Assembly: GCA_963691655.1 (NCBI GenBank)
Contig: OY829327.1
Span: forward strand, 58,230,079 to 58,294,078
Origin: Toxonevra muliebris
Lineage: Eukaryota; Arthropoda; Insecta; Diptera; Pallopteridae
Length of the DNA: 64,000 bases
Reading direction: 5' to 3'
The position numbers and the translations under genes were made by a program. A model generated the notes under the pieces. It saw only the letters and a list, made by a program, of their open reading frames with translations, made no database searches and was not told the origin of the DNA. Numbering within the stretch: position 1 is the first letter of the stretch; every line of letters starts with the position of its first letter. Shown here piece after piece: positions 22,224 through 33,960 of this stretch.

Positions 22224-24050
22224 ACACGAAGCTACGGCTATAGCTTGAAACTCCGTAAAAATCCACTGAATTCGTTGCTGCAACTCACGGTCGGTTGGCG
22301 CTTGCTATTAGCCTATAGTGGATATCTTTCAGTTGCAAGAATTCGAGAGAAGTGGGTGTAAAATCCCTAATTTTAGAATTTAAGAATCAATTTATATTAT
22401 GGCTCAAGCTTGTTAGTTTCTGTCTCTTTTCAACCATACAAAGTATGTTTGAAACAAGCTACCTTAAATTACCAGTTTACACGAGTCTTTTGCCAGAATC
22501 TTGGCTGCACACTTTAGACGATTTGTGTTTCTATAGGGAGTGGCACGATACTCTTATATAATAGGTATACTACGTTCCCAATTACACAGCATTTTTAAAT
22601 ACACATGTATACATTTAGGATTCTGGTATCAGTTAGTTATGCTTTATAGTTTAAACTTTAAACCATACAATATTCTCTTATACTATTAACACGTCCGAAT
22701 TCCGAAAGACGAAAGAATATTTTCTAAACTTTTCTGCGTCGATTTTTTTTAAGCTTAATTAAAATTTCATGGTCAACTCGATTTAAATTCAATTCGAAAT
22801 ACAACTAGTCGAATTCACAACTACTTTTATACAGTTTCCCTATTACGGATATTCGATTTTTAGAGCCGTTGACGCCCCCATTCTCCTTATTCAACCAGAA
22901 TAAAATTTTACAGAGAATATCTTATCAACAAACGGAACCAAGCTGGATGGTGCCGCAAAAGAAATTCATTTAAAAAATATATATAGTTGGAGACCGGAGC
23001 AACCCAAAAATTTGGCTTTTGCAAAGACCTGGCCCTGATACATATTCAAAATATTTTTGTTTACATTGCCATATTCGAAAATATTTATAAGCATCGCAGC
23101 AGCAGTATTTGGGAAAAGATGAGGTGAACCCGACACTGTAGGTAGGAACTGAAAGATTCACCGAGGGACCGTATGTTTCATCAAATGTAAAATTAACGTT
23201 GCTTCAATCTTTACGTACCAATAACTTTATGTAAAAACAATTTATGACAAAAGCGGTAAGCAGTTTTGATTGATGATTAGTTAAATAAAAAAAAAAAGAT
23301 TATAAAAAACTTTTGAAAAATTATTATAACTCTATAATCACGTAAACTTAATGTCTAATTTCAAATTCAAAGTTCACACACATTACGAGTTTACGAAGCA
23401 TTTACGAGGTTATGTGAGTTCGCTACTAAAAAATTAATTGAAATGACTCTTCTTTCAAAAACTGTAAGTTTTATTGAATTTTTCTTTAGAAAACTTTGGA
23501 AAAACGGTGGTTGTGGCAATCACCACAGGGGGAGGTGATTTCACTTTCAAACAAATTATTAAAGCAAAAAAAAGCAGTAAAACATAAATCAAAGGTTGAT
23601 ATGGGAAAAGTATGAGATATTTAATGCACTATCAAATAATTCTAGAAATATTAAATTACTTATTTATTTAGAAATTTTATGAGACAAAATATGAAAAGCT
23701 ATCAATTCCTCAACTTTATACATGATTGCAGAATTAATACGAAAATTCATTGCTTTTGGAACTTTAAACGCATTTTTCCCTAAACGTTGTTTTCAAAGTC
23801 AGTAAGCACGATTTCTCGTTCAACTGATAGAGATGAAATTGATACATATATATATTAAATAAATTGACGAATAAAATTCATTTCCTCCGATTACATCTAT
23901 TAAAAATACACAGTTTAATTCCAATTTATCTGTTAGAAATAGTGTGCTTTTTTTAAGTAAACTTTATATTTTAGTTTTATCCAAATATTTTCTTAAATAA
24001 TCTGGAAATTACTAGAAGATGAAATTTTATATATTTATATATTTTTTTGA
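22224..24050. other. no supported gene
   Basis: 22985-23030 contains CCCAAAAATTTGGCTTTTGC, resembling the LINE segment near 21045, so a minor LINE fragment is possible. The rest is AT-rich DNA without recognisable features. Confidence 0.35.
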
Positions 24051-24071
24051 GAAGAGAATTTGCATTGAAGA

Positions 24072-24098
24072 TGCATTGCATTGCATTGCATTGCATTG
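24072..24098. repeat. (GCATT)n microsatellite
   Basis: About five tandem GCATT units are bracketed by TTGAAGATGCA-type blocks on both sides. Confidence 0.9.
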
Positions 24099-24135
24099 AA
24101 GATGCAAATTCGCTTTTGTTCTTCTATATTCGCTT

Positions 24136-24437
24136 CATTGGCGTAACTAGGATTATTCCCTGGGCGGATTTTCCCCGGGTACGTGAAAAGATGTTTACAC
24201 ATCAAAAATTTTGGTTGGACAATAAAAAAATTGCTTGCATAACCACCGCATAATGTATGAGTACTGAGTATTGTCTAATAGAATAAAAATAGCATAAACA
24301 CCTGTCTCTTTCAGACAGGTGTTTATGCTTGGGCCCGTGTGAGCAGCCATTTTGGATTTAACGTTTCTTGCCATATTATTTCTGGGGGGCCTAGAGCCAC
24401 TAGGACGGGGCACGGGCCCTACCTAGTTACGCCAATG
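24136..24437. mobile_element. hAT-type MITE with central hairpin (302 bp)
   Basis: A perfect 16-bp inverted repeat CATTGGCGTAACTAGG forms both ends. The flanks ATTCGCTT and ATTCGCTC are a 7/8 match, indicating an 8-bp duplication. The TGGCGTAACTAGG end style is one I know from hAT elements. A perfect 17-bp stem with a 5-nt loop lies at 24291-24329. The interior is GC-richer than its surroundings, with GGGCCC and CCCCGGG. Non-coding. Confidence 0.8.
24291..24329. repeat. perfect hairpin, 17-bp stem, 5-nt loop
   Basis: AGCATAAACACCTGTCT is followed by CTTTC and the exact reverse complement. It lies inside the hAT-type MITE. Part of this segment and the GCCCGTGTGAGCAGCCA block after it recur near 55.68-55.73 kb. 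Confidence 0.95.
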
Positions 24438-24940
24438 ATTCGCTCCCACATTCGCACTCGCGAATGCCAGCTTTTGGCATTCGTATTCACATTCGCTAAA
24501 CTGACATCCGTTATATCACTACTATCGATTATAAAATTTATTTGTGCAAGTTATAATATTCTACTAAAAGCTAAATATTGCTGTCATTTTTAAATGGATT
24601 GAAAAACATTATACCTCGTTAAAAGCAGAAATAAATGCAGTTTAAATTTATTCTTATGTATTATTTTAGTATGACGTTAAATAAATTCTAAACAATAAAA
24701 TTGGATAAAAAATTGAAGTCTGTGCGGTATTTAGCGTAAGTACTCCGCTATTTTTTGTATCGGAATATTATAAATTATAAACCGCTTTTAAATAATTTAT
24801 AGAAATTATTATTAGAGATTATGAAACTGAAATCTAATTGTTCATATTTCATAGTTTGACTTCATTGCCTACTGAACAGTTAAAGTGCTGTTGGTCAGGC
24901 TTTATGAAAATTTAAAATAGAGCAAACGCTACTGAAATTA

Positions 24941-25399
24941 CACTGGAATACAAAATTTCACTTTAAAAATATAACATGAACCAAAGTATGTTTTCTAAAC
25001 TAAATCGAGGGCGCTGAACACATAAATCATATTCATTTTTTTTCTATAGGTAAGTTTTCGAGATATGACAAAATAACGGTTTTTCACGTTACAGTTTTAT
25101 TTACAGGCTTTTATCTATTTATCTATAGTATCGACCGATCCAAGTTGTATATCATAGGAATTACAATTGTCTTACAATTGTCAAAATCGGATTATGAATA
25201 ACTGAGATATGGATGTGTGATGATTTCGTGTGATTTTTGAGAAATTTTCACACAAGTCGTGGGCTAAGTTTTCGGTCTCATAAAGAGTAATGACAAAATC
25301 TGAAGTTTTATTTTTTTGATCGACAGACCATTTCAGCAACCTCGAGTAAGTTTAGAAAACATACTTTGGTTCGTGTTATATTTTCACTGTATTCCAGTG
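24941..25399. mobile_element. CACTGG-end MITE (459 bp), TTA target
   Basis: CACTGGAATACA is at both ends (inverted on the right). A longer inner match, AACCAAAGTATGTTTTCTAA, lies near 24983 on the left and inverted near 25350. TTA flanks both sides (24938-24940 and 25400-25402). Same end type and target as the 18951-19337 element but a different sequence family. Non-coding. Confidence 0.75.
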
Positions 25400-25732
25400 T
25401 TACGGATAAAACTAGGGTTTTATTTGACTAGATCTACATCATGCACTATGTGCCGCACCAATTTATTTTGCCCGTAACGTTTCATAATACTAAATAATTT
25501 TATACTGAAATACTTTTTTTCATAAACATTGTTGTTCTACCCGTTATTGGCGTAGACCTTTACTACTTTACTTTAGGTGAGCTAGTAGGTCAGCCAAAAA
25601 CATTATCATCATTCTCACTAAACCACGAATTTTTGGTCCGGGTCACATGAATGGTGGTATTGTACTATCGAAAACCCCCTATTTCCGCCAAATTTATTTT
25701 CAGAAATTACTAGGAATATCCTGTCAGAACTA

Positions 25733-26255
25733 TGGTGTTGCCAATGCATTCCATTCTAGTGCATGCAATGGCTAAGTCATTTATTACCCACGGAAAAAAA
25801 CCGCCTCATAAGACATCTTTGACTGTAGTTTTGTCATTCAATGTATTTTGAATACTTACAATTTTCTGTTATATGGGATATACTGAGATAGTGCTATGGA
25901 AAGATTCAATACACTTTTTGTTGGGAAACTTTGATGAAGGTAAGTCAAGCTGTACGGCCGGTTTTTTTTAATGAAAACAATTGTTCTAGCCTTTGCGCTT
26001 ACCAGGAAAAACTTCAAAACTACAACAGAATCTTTTCAGTTTACCTTTAATCATTTCTGGAAAGAAATTAGTAGGGATGGTGGTTTCCGATAATATAATG
26101 CCATGTAAATAGTCATGAAATGGATTGTAGAGTATCCGATGCTGACTTTTTTTTTCCAAAACCGAGTAAAATACTTGTGGTGATGTATCGAGTAAAAAAA
26201 GTACTTTAATTAAATGAAAAGTACCGAGTATCGATATCAATTTGGCAACCGTTGT
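25733..26255. mobile_element. possible decayed hAT element
   Basis: GGTGTTGCCAATG near 25734 and TTGGCAACCGTTG near 26240 resemble inverted hAT ends (CAGTGTTGCCAA type). The right subterminal block, with GTATCGAGTAAAAAAAGTAC-like sequence near 26186, matches the complement of the left end of the hAT at 17705. No convincing target duplication is present, so limits and class are tentative. Confidence 0.35.
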
Positions 26256-26898
26256 CGCATAAACAAAGAGTGCTACTCGCTTTTGTCCCTTTGTATATCA
26301 CACTCAAGCGACAAGTTGTTCAGTGCTTTTTGATTTTTGTTTTTACAGTTGCCTTTTTTTCACTTTTAAATACAACTGTGGATTTGTACTATTGTATTAT
26401 TTTGAGTGCAGAACTAATTTTGCAATTTTTGTAATATTCGCAATGGATTATTATTATTTGAGAAGAGAAATAAATTTTGTTGGTGCCACACCACGAATAA
26501 TTTTTTTAACTCACAAACAATAAACACAGAAATCAAACCAACTGAAATAAAAGAAAATAAATAAGAGTGTGGCTAGTGACGAGGGATGACAGATACATGC
26601 AAGTATATCGATATTTATGTATCAAAAAATATCATTCGAAATAATGTACATAAAATTTTAGCATGAAAATTGTCGATATTTCATTTATCGAATACATTTT
26701 ATTTCATGAAAAGTTAAAAAATTAACGTTTTGTAAGTCTATTAACTTGAACATACTTACTTTTTATATTTCATTAGAAAAAACCACACGTATGCGTTTTT
26801 TAATTTTATATACATATTTTTTAAACTAAAACATTTTATATTTTATTGTAACAAAACATATGGATAAGTGAACACTTCATAAATTATAAGCATAAAAA

Positions 26899-26944
26899 AC
26901 AGTGGCTCACAACTGACGGTGCTACATAAGCTGTGAGCCACTGT
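26899..26944. repeat. hairpin with hAT-like end sequence
   Basis: ACAGTGGCTCACA and its exact complement lie 20 nt apart. CAGTGG ends are common in hAT elements, so this could be a collapsed MITE or two abutting end remnants. No duplication of flanks is seen. Confidence 0.6.
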
Positions 26945-27239
26945 ATTTAACTTTATTCAAAGAAACGAACTAAAATGGTTCAAGCCTAAAGTGATTCCCA
27001 GAATTTTGAGCTTGTTTATCTGCGTATAAGTATGTATTTAATTTTAACAATTTACAAGCAATGAAAGCAAAACCGAAATCGTAATAGTAACTGTTTAAAA
27101 CCGTTCCATTTTTCAAAACCGAAAATCGTTATTTTCATCTGAAAAATAACAAAACCGATTCAAACACTGGAACCGGTTTAGATCGGTTCGGCATCGGTCT
27201 CTGTTAATATATGATTGGTATGATTAACATATTTACGTT

Positions 27240-27500
27240 TATGGGGGGTAGGTTGTCAGAGTTTGGCAGCTGCCATTTGAAAGTGTTATTAAGCGAGAAC
27301 TGTTATTGCGCGTACGCAGCAAAGCTTCTCTTTGAAAGGGTAAGCGAAAGCGGTACATGTGTTCTGTGCACAGTGTTTTAAAATTTATAAAACATTATAT
27401 TTTGTGAGTTAATTTGCGTGTGCGTTGTGTGATTAGTGCACTTCAAAATGCCAAAGGAAAAAATTCAATTCTATAACAGTCTGTTTGGTTATAACGTATT
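27240..27500 (+). other. possible 5' exon (speculative)
   Basis: A less AT-rich stretch contains the palindrome TGGCAGCTGCCA and leads to ATG 27448 in an AAA context, followed by MPKEKIQFYNSLFG in an open frame to about 27624. It resembles a short leader plus first coding exon, but no convincing donor site or downstream exon can be fixed. It could equally be transposon sequence. Confidence 0.2.
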
Positions 27501-27663
27501 GCGATGTGGAAATAGCGCATTATGTGTTTTAATAATTAAAAGCAATAGCAAAAAATTCATTCAATTTGGCTTTTTATTTTATTACATTTTTAACCATTTT
27601 AAACGGAAGTTATTAACCAAAAATTAAACCCTGGCCAAACCTGATAATCTTCCTTTACTTGAA

Positions 27664-28820
27664 CACTAAAAAAAACTGCGGAGTAAATATCACAATTTTT
27701 GTGGTAATATTAACTCTTTTCGTTAATGGTTTTTATCCAAACCAGAAAAGAGTAATCCTTACCCCGACATTGTATATTCAACTCCGAAGAGTGAGTTATA
27801 CCTTTGAGGAGTCATATTAACTCCGGTAAGGAGTTATAATAATAATATAAATTCTTAAAGTAGCTGATAATAAAAAAGTTATACCAACTCCTTAAAATGT
27901 CGATTCAACCCTCAAAAGAGTTTAATTAACCACTTGAAATTCTTGAACTAAATGTAAAAAGAGTTAGTTGAACTCCGACTAAGAGTTGAATCAACTCCAC
28001 AAAATGTTACCTCACCTTCAAAAGAGTACGATAAACCACGTGAAATTCTTCACCCAACTTTGAAAAGAGAGAATATTGTCTCAACCCTTAAAAGAGTTAG
28101 ATTAACAACTTAAAATTCTTAAACCAAAATTGAAAAAAGTTCGATTTTTATGTTCTTATTAGTTTTTTATTAATTTATTAGATAAATATATGATAAAAAA
28201 TGGTTCACTTCAGAATTCAATGTAACCACCGTATAGTTCACATCGTCCATATTATAGAGTTAAAAGAATTCACAATTATTCACACCAAATTTGACAGGAA
28301 TTAAAAGTTAATATAAATCACACACGTCTTTCACAATGAACTACAGAATATGCAATGAAAATATTGCTGTTCTTCTCTCCGTACATTAGGAAAAAATGAG
28401 TACAATTTATTCCGTTCAGAGTTAATCTTACATTTTGGGAAAATTGATTTATTTTAAACTTTGTTTCGGAGTACAGTTGACTCCGTTCAGAGTTAATAGT
28501 ATATTTTTATAGAACCTTTGAAAATGAGTTATATTTACTCACAAAAAATTGTCTGATTTACCTTTTACATGGTTATATTAACCATTTTCAGAGTTAATCG
28601 AACACATATTGGTTAAAACTTCAGAGTGAATTTGAAATTGCCTTCAGAGTCATTCTGACACTGACAAAAAGTTATTATAACCACAAAAAGAGTTCAATCA
28701 ACTCAAAAAAACTTCAAACAACTCTTTTCAGTGTTGGTTGCATAAAAGTTGTATTAATTCCGCAAAAGTTATATTAATTCACAGAAAATGTTGTATTAAC
28801 TCCGCATATTTTTTTCGGTG
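27664..28820. repeat. inverted-repeat element packed with GAGTT/AACTC motifs
   Basis: CACTAAAAAAAACTGCGGAG at 27664 pairs with the inverted CACCGAAAAAAATATGCGGA ending at 28820. Between them, short motifs such as AAAAGAGTT, AACTCC and TTAACTC recur dozens of times in both orientations. No open frame and no clear target duplication. The end style suggests a DNA transposon derivative; the class is open. Confidence 0.6.
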
Positions 28821-29093
28821 AGTTTTAGAGTATTTTATTTTTATTTATATATTTATGAACACAAATATATTTTACTTCCGTAAGTAACGCAAAATATACA
28901 AAAAGTTTTTTAATTCCAAAAGAGGTTAATCAAATAAAACCACATCTTAGATTTTCTTTTAAAGATTGAAGTTATATTGATCGACTCCATTTTGGATTCA
29001 AAAATTAAAGTATTTTTGGGAAACATTTCTCATTTAAAAATGAAACGTAAGTAACGTAACGTAATTTTTTTTTTTTTGTATGTGGTAGCAGAA

Positions 29094-29222
29094 ATGGGAA
29101 TGGCGCAACAAAAAATCTCCACAAATGATCAAAAACTTACTGCAAAGCATCGTGTTAGGCGGTATAGAGAAAAAATTAAATTAAATATAGAATGCGATAA
29201 ACACATATCGGGAGACAAATAG
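29094..29222 (+). other. possible small coding exon, 42 codons (speculative)
   Basis: A long T tract ending in GTATGTGGTAGCAG (a plausible splice acceptor) is followed by ATG at 29094. The 42-residue frame is basic and contains KHRVRRYREKIK before a stop at 29220-29222. Codon make-up is less AT-skewed than in nearby frames. I know no family for it and cannot place partner exons. Confidence 0.2.
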
Positions 29223-29733
29223 TCTTCATTAATCTAAATTTTCTTAAAAAATTATAAGTTCTACTTTGCTCAAGAATGAATTAAAATTTTTTTTTACCAC
29301 ATTTGAATTATATGATAATTTACCACATAGCATTTATTACTTTCACTATATCTTTTAAATAATTACTGCTCTATCAAAACACAAGCTGTGTTACTTTACT
29401 TACAACGAATTTAACTATTTATTTTTTTAATAAATTATTAAATGTTTGCATTTTATCGTTTAATTCAAACCCTCATTTAACAATCCCCAAATACCACTCA
29501 AATAAAATTAGTAGGGCTAGTCAAGTATACTTGAGACAAAATGCGGTCGCTGAATTCGACATGCACTGTGCTACGCCAGGAATTAAAAAAAAAATAAATA
29601 AATAAACAAAAATTGTTTTAACAATCTAAATTTCTTTTGTTAAACAAACTAATTTCACTTTTACTTTTTTAAATGTCCAATTATTTTCAGGTTGTGTGCT
29701 CCATAAAAAATCCCGATGTAGTACAGTAAACGA

Positions 29734-29828
29734 AGTTTAAACGTCTAATATTGGACGTTTAAACTGAGTTTAAACTTCAATCAAAATTGACTGAAAAACT
29801 AGTTGAAGAGTTTAAACGTAGTTTAAAC
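29734..29828. repeat. cluster of five GTTTAAAC palindromes
   Basis: Exact GTTTAAAC octamers start at 29735, 29757, 29768, 29810 and 29821. The first two lie in a perfect 12-bp inverted repeat (AGTTTAAACGTC, 29734-29745 and 29754-29765) around an 8-nt loop. No gene is recognised nearby. Confidence 0.85.
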
Positions 29829-29829
29829 T

Positions 29830-31500
29830 AGAAACTGAGTTAAGCTGGCACTGAAAAACTGGCCCCAAGTACACCTGCAACAATAAATCTCAATGGTTTC
29901 GAAGTTTCACTTGAAGTACAACATTACAACAACGAGATACTTTTTGTTTTATTTTATCTTGTTTTGTTTTTACAAAACTAAAGTATATTTAACTTTTGTC
30001 AAAACTTTTTATAGGTGGATGAACAAAACTTGCTGTTCATTTCACACTTGTATATCCCTTTATATCGATCACGCTTCCTCTTGTATTTGACGTTACATTT
30101 ACATGCAACACAACAAGTACACAAAAGAGCGAATTCCACTATCGGTTATTTGTTTTTACATCTACGCCAACGTGACTAAAAAGTTTCACTTAAAAAAATT
30201 ACCACTTGGTCTCAACACGGTTGCCAACTTTTGGATCTTTGAAAACGGGACAGACTTTAACCCATATCGGTCATTTACTAAAAGACTGTCATAAGTCAAA
30301 AAACACGATTTTTGAGTTAATGATGCAGAACTATTCATTATGTCACGCTTCATATTGTGTAAAAATTTCATATCAATATCTTGTACACTCTGCGCGTGAG
30401 AACTATAAGATTTCTTATTTTTTCTGCAAAGTGGGAGTCAATTGAAAAATTTAAATGCGTTTTCTGCAAAATCGCGTTTTTTGAGTTATGACAGTCTTTT
30501 AGTCAATGAGCGATATGTAGAACAAACGACTTAAAATTCAAATGATACGGATTTCACAACTTCTTTTATTTGGGCTCATTTACTTTTCTCTGCCAACAAC
30601 TAAAGTAAACAAGAAAATTTTATTGTGGTAAGAAATTTATAAATCTGTGGTCACAAGGCATAACAACACAACTCGAGTTTTGTCGAATTCGAGTTATTAT
30701 TGTAATTGAAATCTTCATATCCGATTTCATATTGTGTCAAAATTTTGTGAATATCGGTTCAGTGGTTTACGAGATATTAAAGGAAAAATAGCTTAACTCA
30801 AATTGATTTCTCACAGTGACCACAGAAATTATAAGTAGCAGTTTTGAAAAGAATCAAAAACAATTTTTTTAAGAAATAGTCTAGAGGAGATACAACCAAG
30901 TAAATACAAGTAAAAAAAATAGTCGAAACAACTAAGTATATAATATCACATCTAATTTTATTTACCAAACAAAATCAATTATGTAATACGAACAAAAAAT
31001 TTTTAGTTTATCAGCAAAACCATAATACAAAACCATAAGTCTTTCAATTAACTAGCCATCTATAATAATTCAATTACAAACCATATACAGCAATTCACAA
31101 AAGTGTTCACAACAATTAACATTTTTGAGATATGATGAATAGCCAATAATGTTGACAAATCGAAAAGTAGCAGCACAGTTAACCCGAATCACTCTATGGT
31201 TGCTATATGGCAACACAAGATACCCTACGGGAAATTAAAATCTGTCTATCACCGAACTGGTGAAAGATGATGCAGCGATACAGGGAGAATTCATTTGTAT
31301 TTTTTTACACTTGTTTCTATATAAATTAAACAAAAAAAAAAAAAACAAAACTTTTGGTTTCAAGGTTTAAACCTTCAACCGCTCGGTTCTTTTTTCTACT
31401 AAAAATTTTTATTCATGGAATTTGACAACATAACACTTTGTGTTAGTGAAGACGACTTTTTCGATTTGCTCGCTGCGTCACTTTTTTCTCTTTCGCATTG
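29830..31500. other. AT-rich, no supported gene
   Basis: A fragment near 31137-31175 (AATCGAAAAGTAGCAGCACA) resembles one near 3418-3442, a dispersed short repeat. No coding or RNA feature is supported. Confidence 0.35.
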
Positions 31501-31990
31501 CTTTAACCGTTTCAGTAGCATGGTGACACCTGTGTCACAATATTAATTTTTGCGATTTCTTAAAAACTATCCAATCAATTTATAATATAAATTTACGGGT
31601 TTTTGATGGTTCTTTAATTTCAATTAAAAAAATTTACAAATATTTTCTTGGTAACGGCACTGTTGAAGAATCCCAATCTGAACTCGGTTTTGCTCTATCA
31701 GTTCAAGTTTCCTTACGGTACAGAAAGGGTTAAGTAAAAATTAATACTAAATTGCTTTGTCTATCTTAAAAAAAATCTAATAAATATGTCCAGAAAAAAT
31801 TCTTTAAAAAAATCTCCTTGAGGACCACTGGGTCACCGGTGACCCATGAAAGTTCAGGATCTCAGAGGCGCAAATTGTATGTTTTGATAAAAAATTGTAA
31901 CAAGAAACTGGGGTCAGACAATACGAATCGGGATCCGGTTTTGCGCTATATCCTCTGGTTTCCTTACGGTCCCAAAAGGATTAAAATTGA
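31500..31990 (+). repeat. two diverged direct repeats, each with a leading palindrome
   Basis: Unit 1 has the palindrome GTGACACCTGTGTCAC at 31523-31538 and a tail block with TCGGTTTTGCTCTAT plus TTTCCTTACGGT (31684-31719). Unit 2 has a perfect 18-bp palindrome TGGGTCACCGGTGACCCA at 31829-31846 and the matching tail block at 31935-31970. The shared layout suggests an old tandem duplication of an unknown element. Confidence 0.55.
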
Positions 31991-32001
31991 TAGCATAATC
32001 A

Positions 32002-32068
32002 ATGCTCGCGTGGCTGAGTGAATAATCACGTTGCTCAATACTTTTCAGCCACCAGTTTGAGTCTTGAA
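32002..32068 (+). pseudogene. tRNA-like sequence
   Basis: GCGTGGCTGAGTGAATAATC resembles a tRNA D-arm/A box. About 30 bases on, CAGTTTGAGTCTT resembles a T-arm/B box. Stems do not pair well enough for a functional tRNA; a tRNA-derived SINE relic or pseudogene is likelier. A similar layout occurs at 54325-54400. Confidence 0.4.
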
Positions 32069-32130
32069 AACTTCACCAAAATAAATCTTATGTATTTGTT
32101 CTAAAAATAAAATATGTAAAAAAAATACAT

Positions 32131-32480
32131 ACAGTCGAACTTCTCTATAACGAACATCTATATAACGAAGTTCGTTATTTCTATTACGAATTAAGTTCAA
32201 TAAAAAAGATTTTTCGTCTTATTCTCAGTATATTTTAATCTCCTTGTAACGTAAGGAGAGCTCTCATGAGTTTTTAAGAGCTAAAAGTAAAACATTTTTA
32301 GGAGATCCCCAAACGCTGAAACTGGTAATTGCAATTATAAAACAAAGTTACATCATTAACAATTTTGACAGTAGCTGCCTGTGTTCAATGATAAAATTGA
32401 GAATTACGGATTACTTTAATTAATTAAAAAAAAATCATCAATTCTGTATAATGAATTTTCTATATAACGATGTTTGTTTT
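32131..32480. mobile_element. pogo-like element end, truncated
   Basis: ACAGTCGAACTTCTCTATAA, then TATATAACGAAGTTCGTTAT, is the repetitive end style of pogo/Tigger-type elements. A related TATATAACGA block lies near 32460. The opposite terminal repeat is not found, so the copy is truncated or decayed. Confidence 0.45.
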
Positions 32481-33379
32481 ATTTTCTTTTTTTACTCATT
32501 TGAATTGGCACTGAAAGTGACAGTTTTGAACCGGTAGCGTGACCGGCTCATAGTTATATGTATATAGGGTGTCAATTCGGTCATGTTAAAGTAACTAGTT
32601 CGTTTCATAAAAAAGAGTGCAACCTGGAACCGGTTTCGAAATTATACAACCAGTCACATGATAGTTTTCAGAACCGGCTTCACTTCCCGTAGGGTAGTCA
32701 TGTGCGTACCTGTTTATAATAGACAAATGAATGCTTCTAAAGTCTTCTTGAAATTGGAAAAAAATTATGTAGGGGATTTTGGGTTAATTTTGTGCTCCAG
32801 TGGAACACGAAAGGAAAATCAATTTTGAAATTAGATAATATGTAAAGGCACCGCATGGAACCTTAAAATTCAGAAATTTTAGTTTTCCAAGTTCCAAAAT
32901 TTTACAGTTATTAGTGAGTTTCTAAAAACTTGCAAGCTTAACGAAAAATATTTTATATCCGATTTCTTAAAAAATATGTTTTTTTTATTCAGTTGTCAAA
33001 TAACTGAAGATTTTGCGTCCAGATACGTTTGACACTGCTAAGTTAATGGCACCCAGCATTTTTAAGAAAATATTCGTTAGTGGCTAAATTGATCGAATTC
33101 AATTGTGTAAGCTCTGAGGAGAGCTCTCAATTCAGAATCGCGATTATTCTATTGACAATCTGTGAAAACTTAAAGCAATATGTTTCTTATTTTAAATAAG
33201 TTAATTTCTTTTTATCCGGAAGTAACTTCAATTTTAAATGTACCATGTCTTACTCTGATGCTAGAAATACCTGAAATTCAGTTTTGTAGTGAAAATTTTC
33301 TTCAGTGTAAGCGAATATCTTTCAATAAGCGGTGCTACCTATATAAAAGCGCACAAAAGTGCATCAATTTCATGATTTT

Positions 33380-33960
33380 CCTTTCTTAGCTGCTGAAAAC
33401 GAAACTACATCTGCATGTTCGGACATACAAAAATATATAACCACATGCAGACATAGTAGACATAGCATACAAAAGCACAATCAGCGGCGCATCTTGATAC
33501 TCTTACCAAAAACGAAAAGAAAAAAGTTAACACTGTTGCAGTCGCTATTGATAAAAATCGAAAAATCGACAGTAGTTTCGCGGTAACTGTGCTATGCTGA
33601 CGGCTGACATTCAGCGCAAAATAAACGACAAGCAAAGAAATTCCTATTGCTTTATTTAGGCGATTATAATTTAGCAAGTGAGAAAGTGATCAAAAAAGGA
33701 CTGAAAGTGGAATAAATTGACACTCTCATATACCATACATAGTATTTAAGGTTTACGAATGTGATAATTAAGTGTTTGAAGTGCTGCACGTACATACAAA
33801 AATGTTAAATAATTGTTCCCAAGTGTTTTTTTTTTTAGTTTTATTTTTTAAGAAATAATGTTTTTGGTGAATGTTCCAAATGAAATTAAACAGATAACAT
33901 CTGTGATGAATGACGAAGTCTGCAGTGAATTTGAAGTGATGTTGAAGTTATTTTGAAAGC
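33380..33960 (+). other. possible 5' UTR-like stretch (speculative)
   Basis: From about 33480 composition becomes mixed (CAATCAGCGGCGCATC), then A-rich and leader-like. A 32-codon frame starts at ATG 33859. It lacks repeats seen elsewhere in the window. A non-coding exon of a gene beyond the window is possible, but nothing directly proves transcription. Confidence 0.15.

Noticed and set aside
27664..28820. LTR retrotransposon
   Set aside because: The ends are inverted, not direct, and there is no gag/pol frame or primer-binding site.
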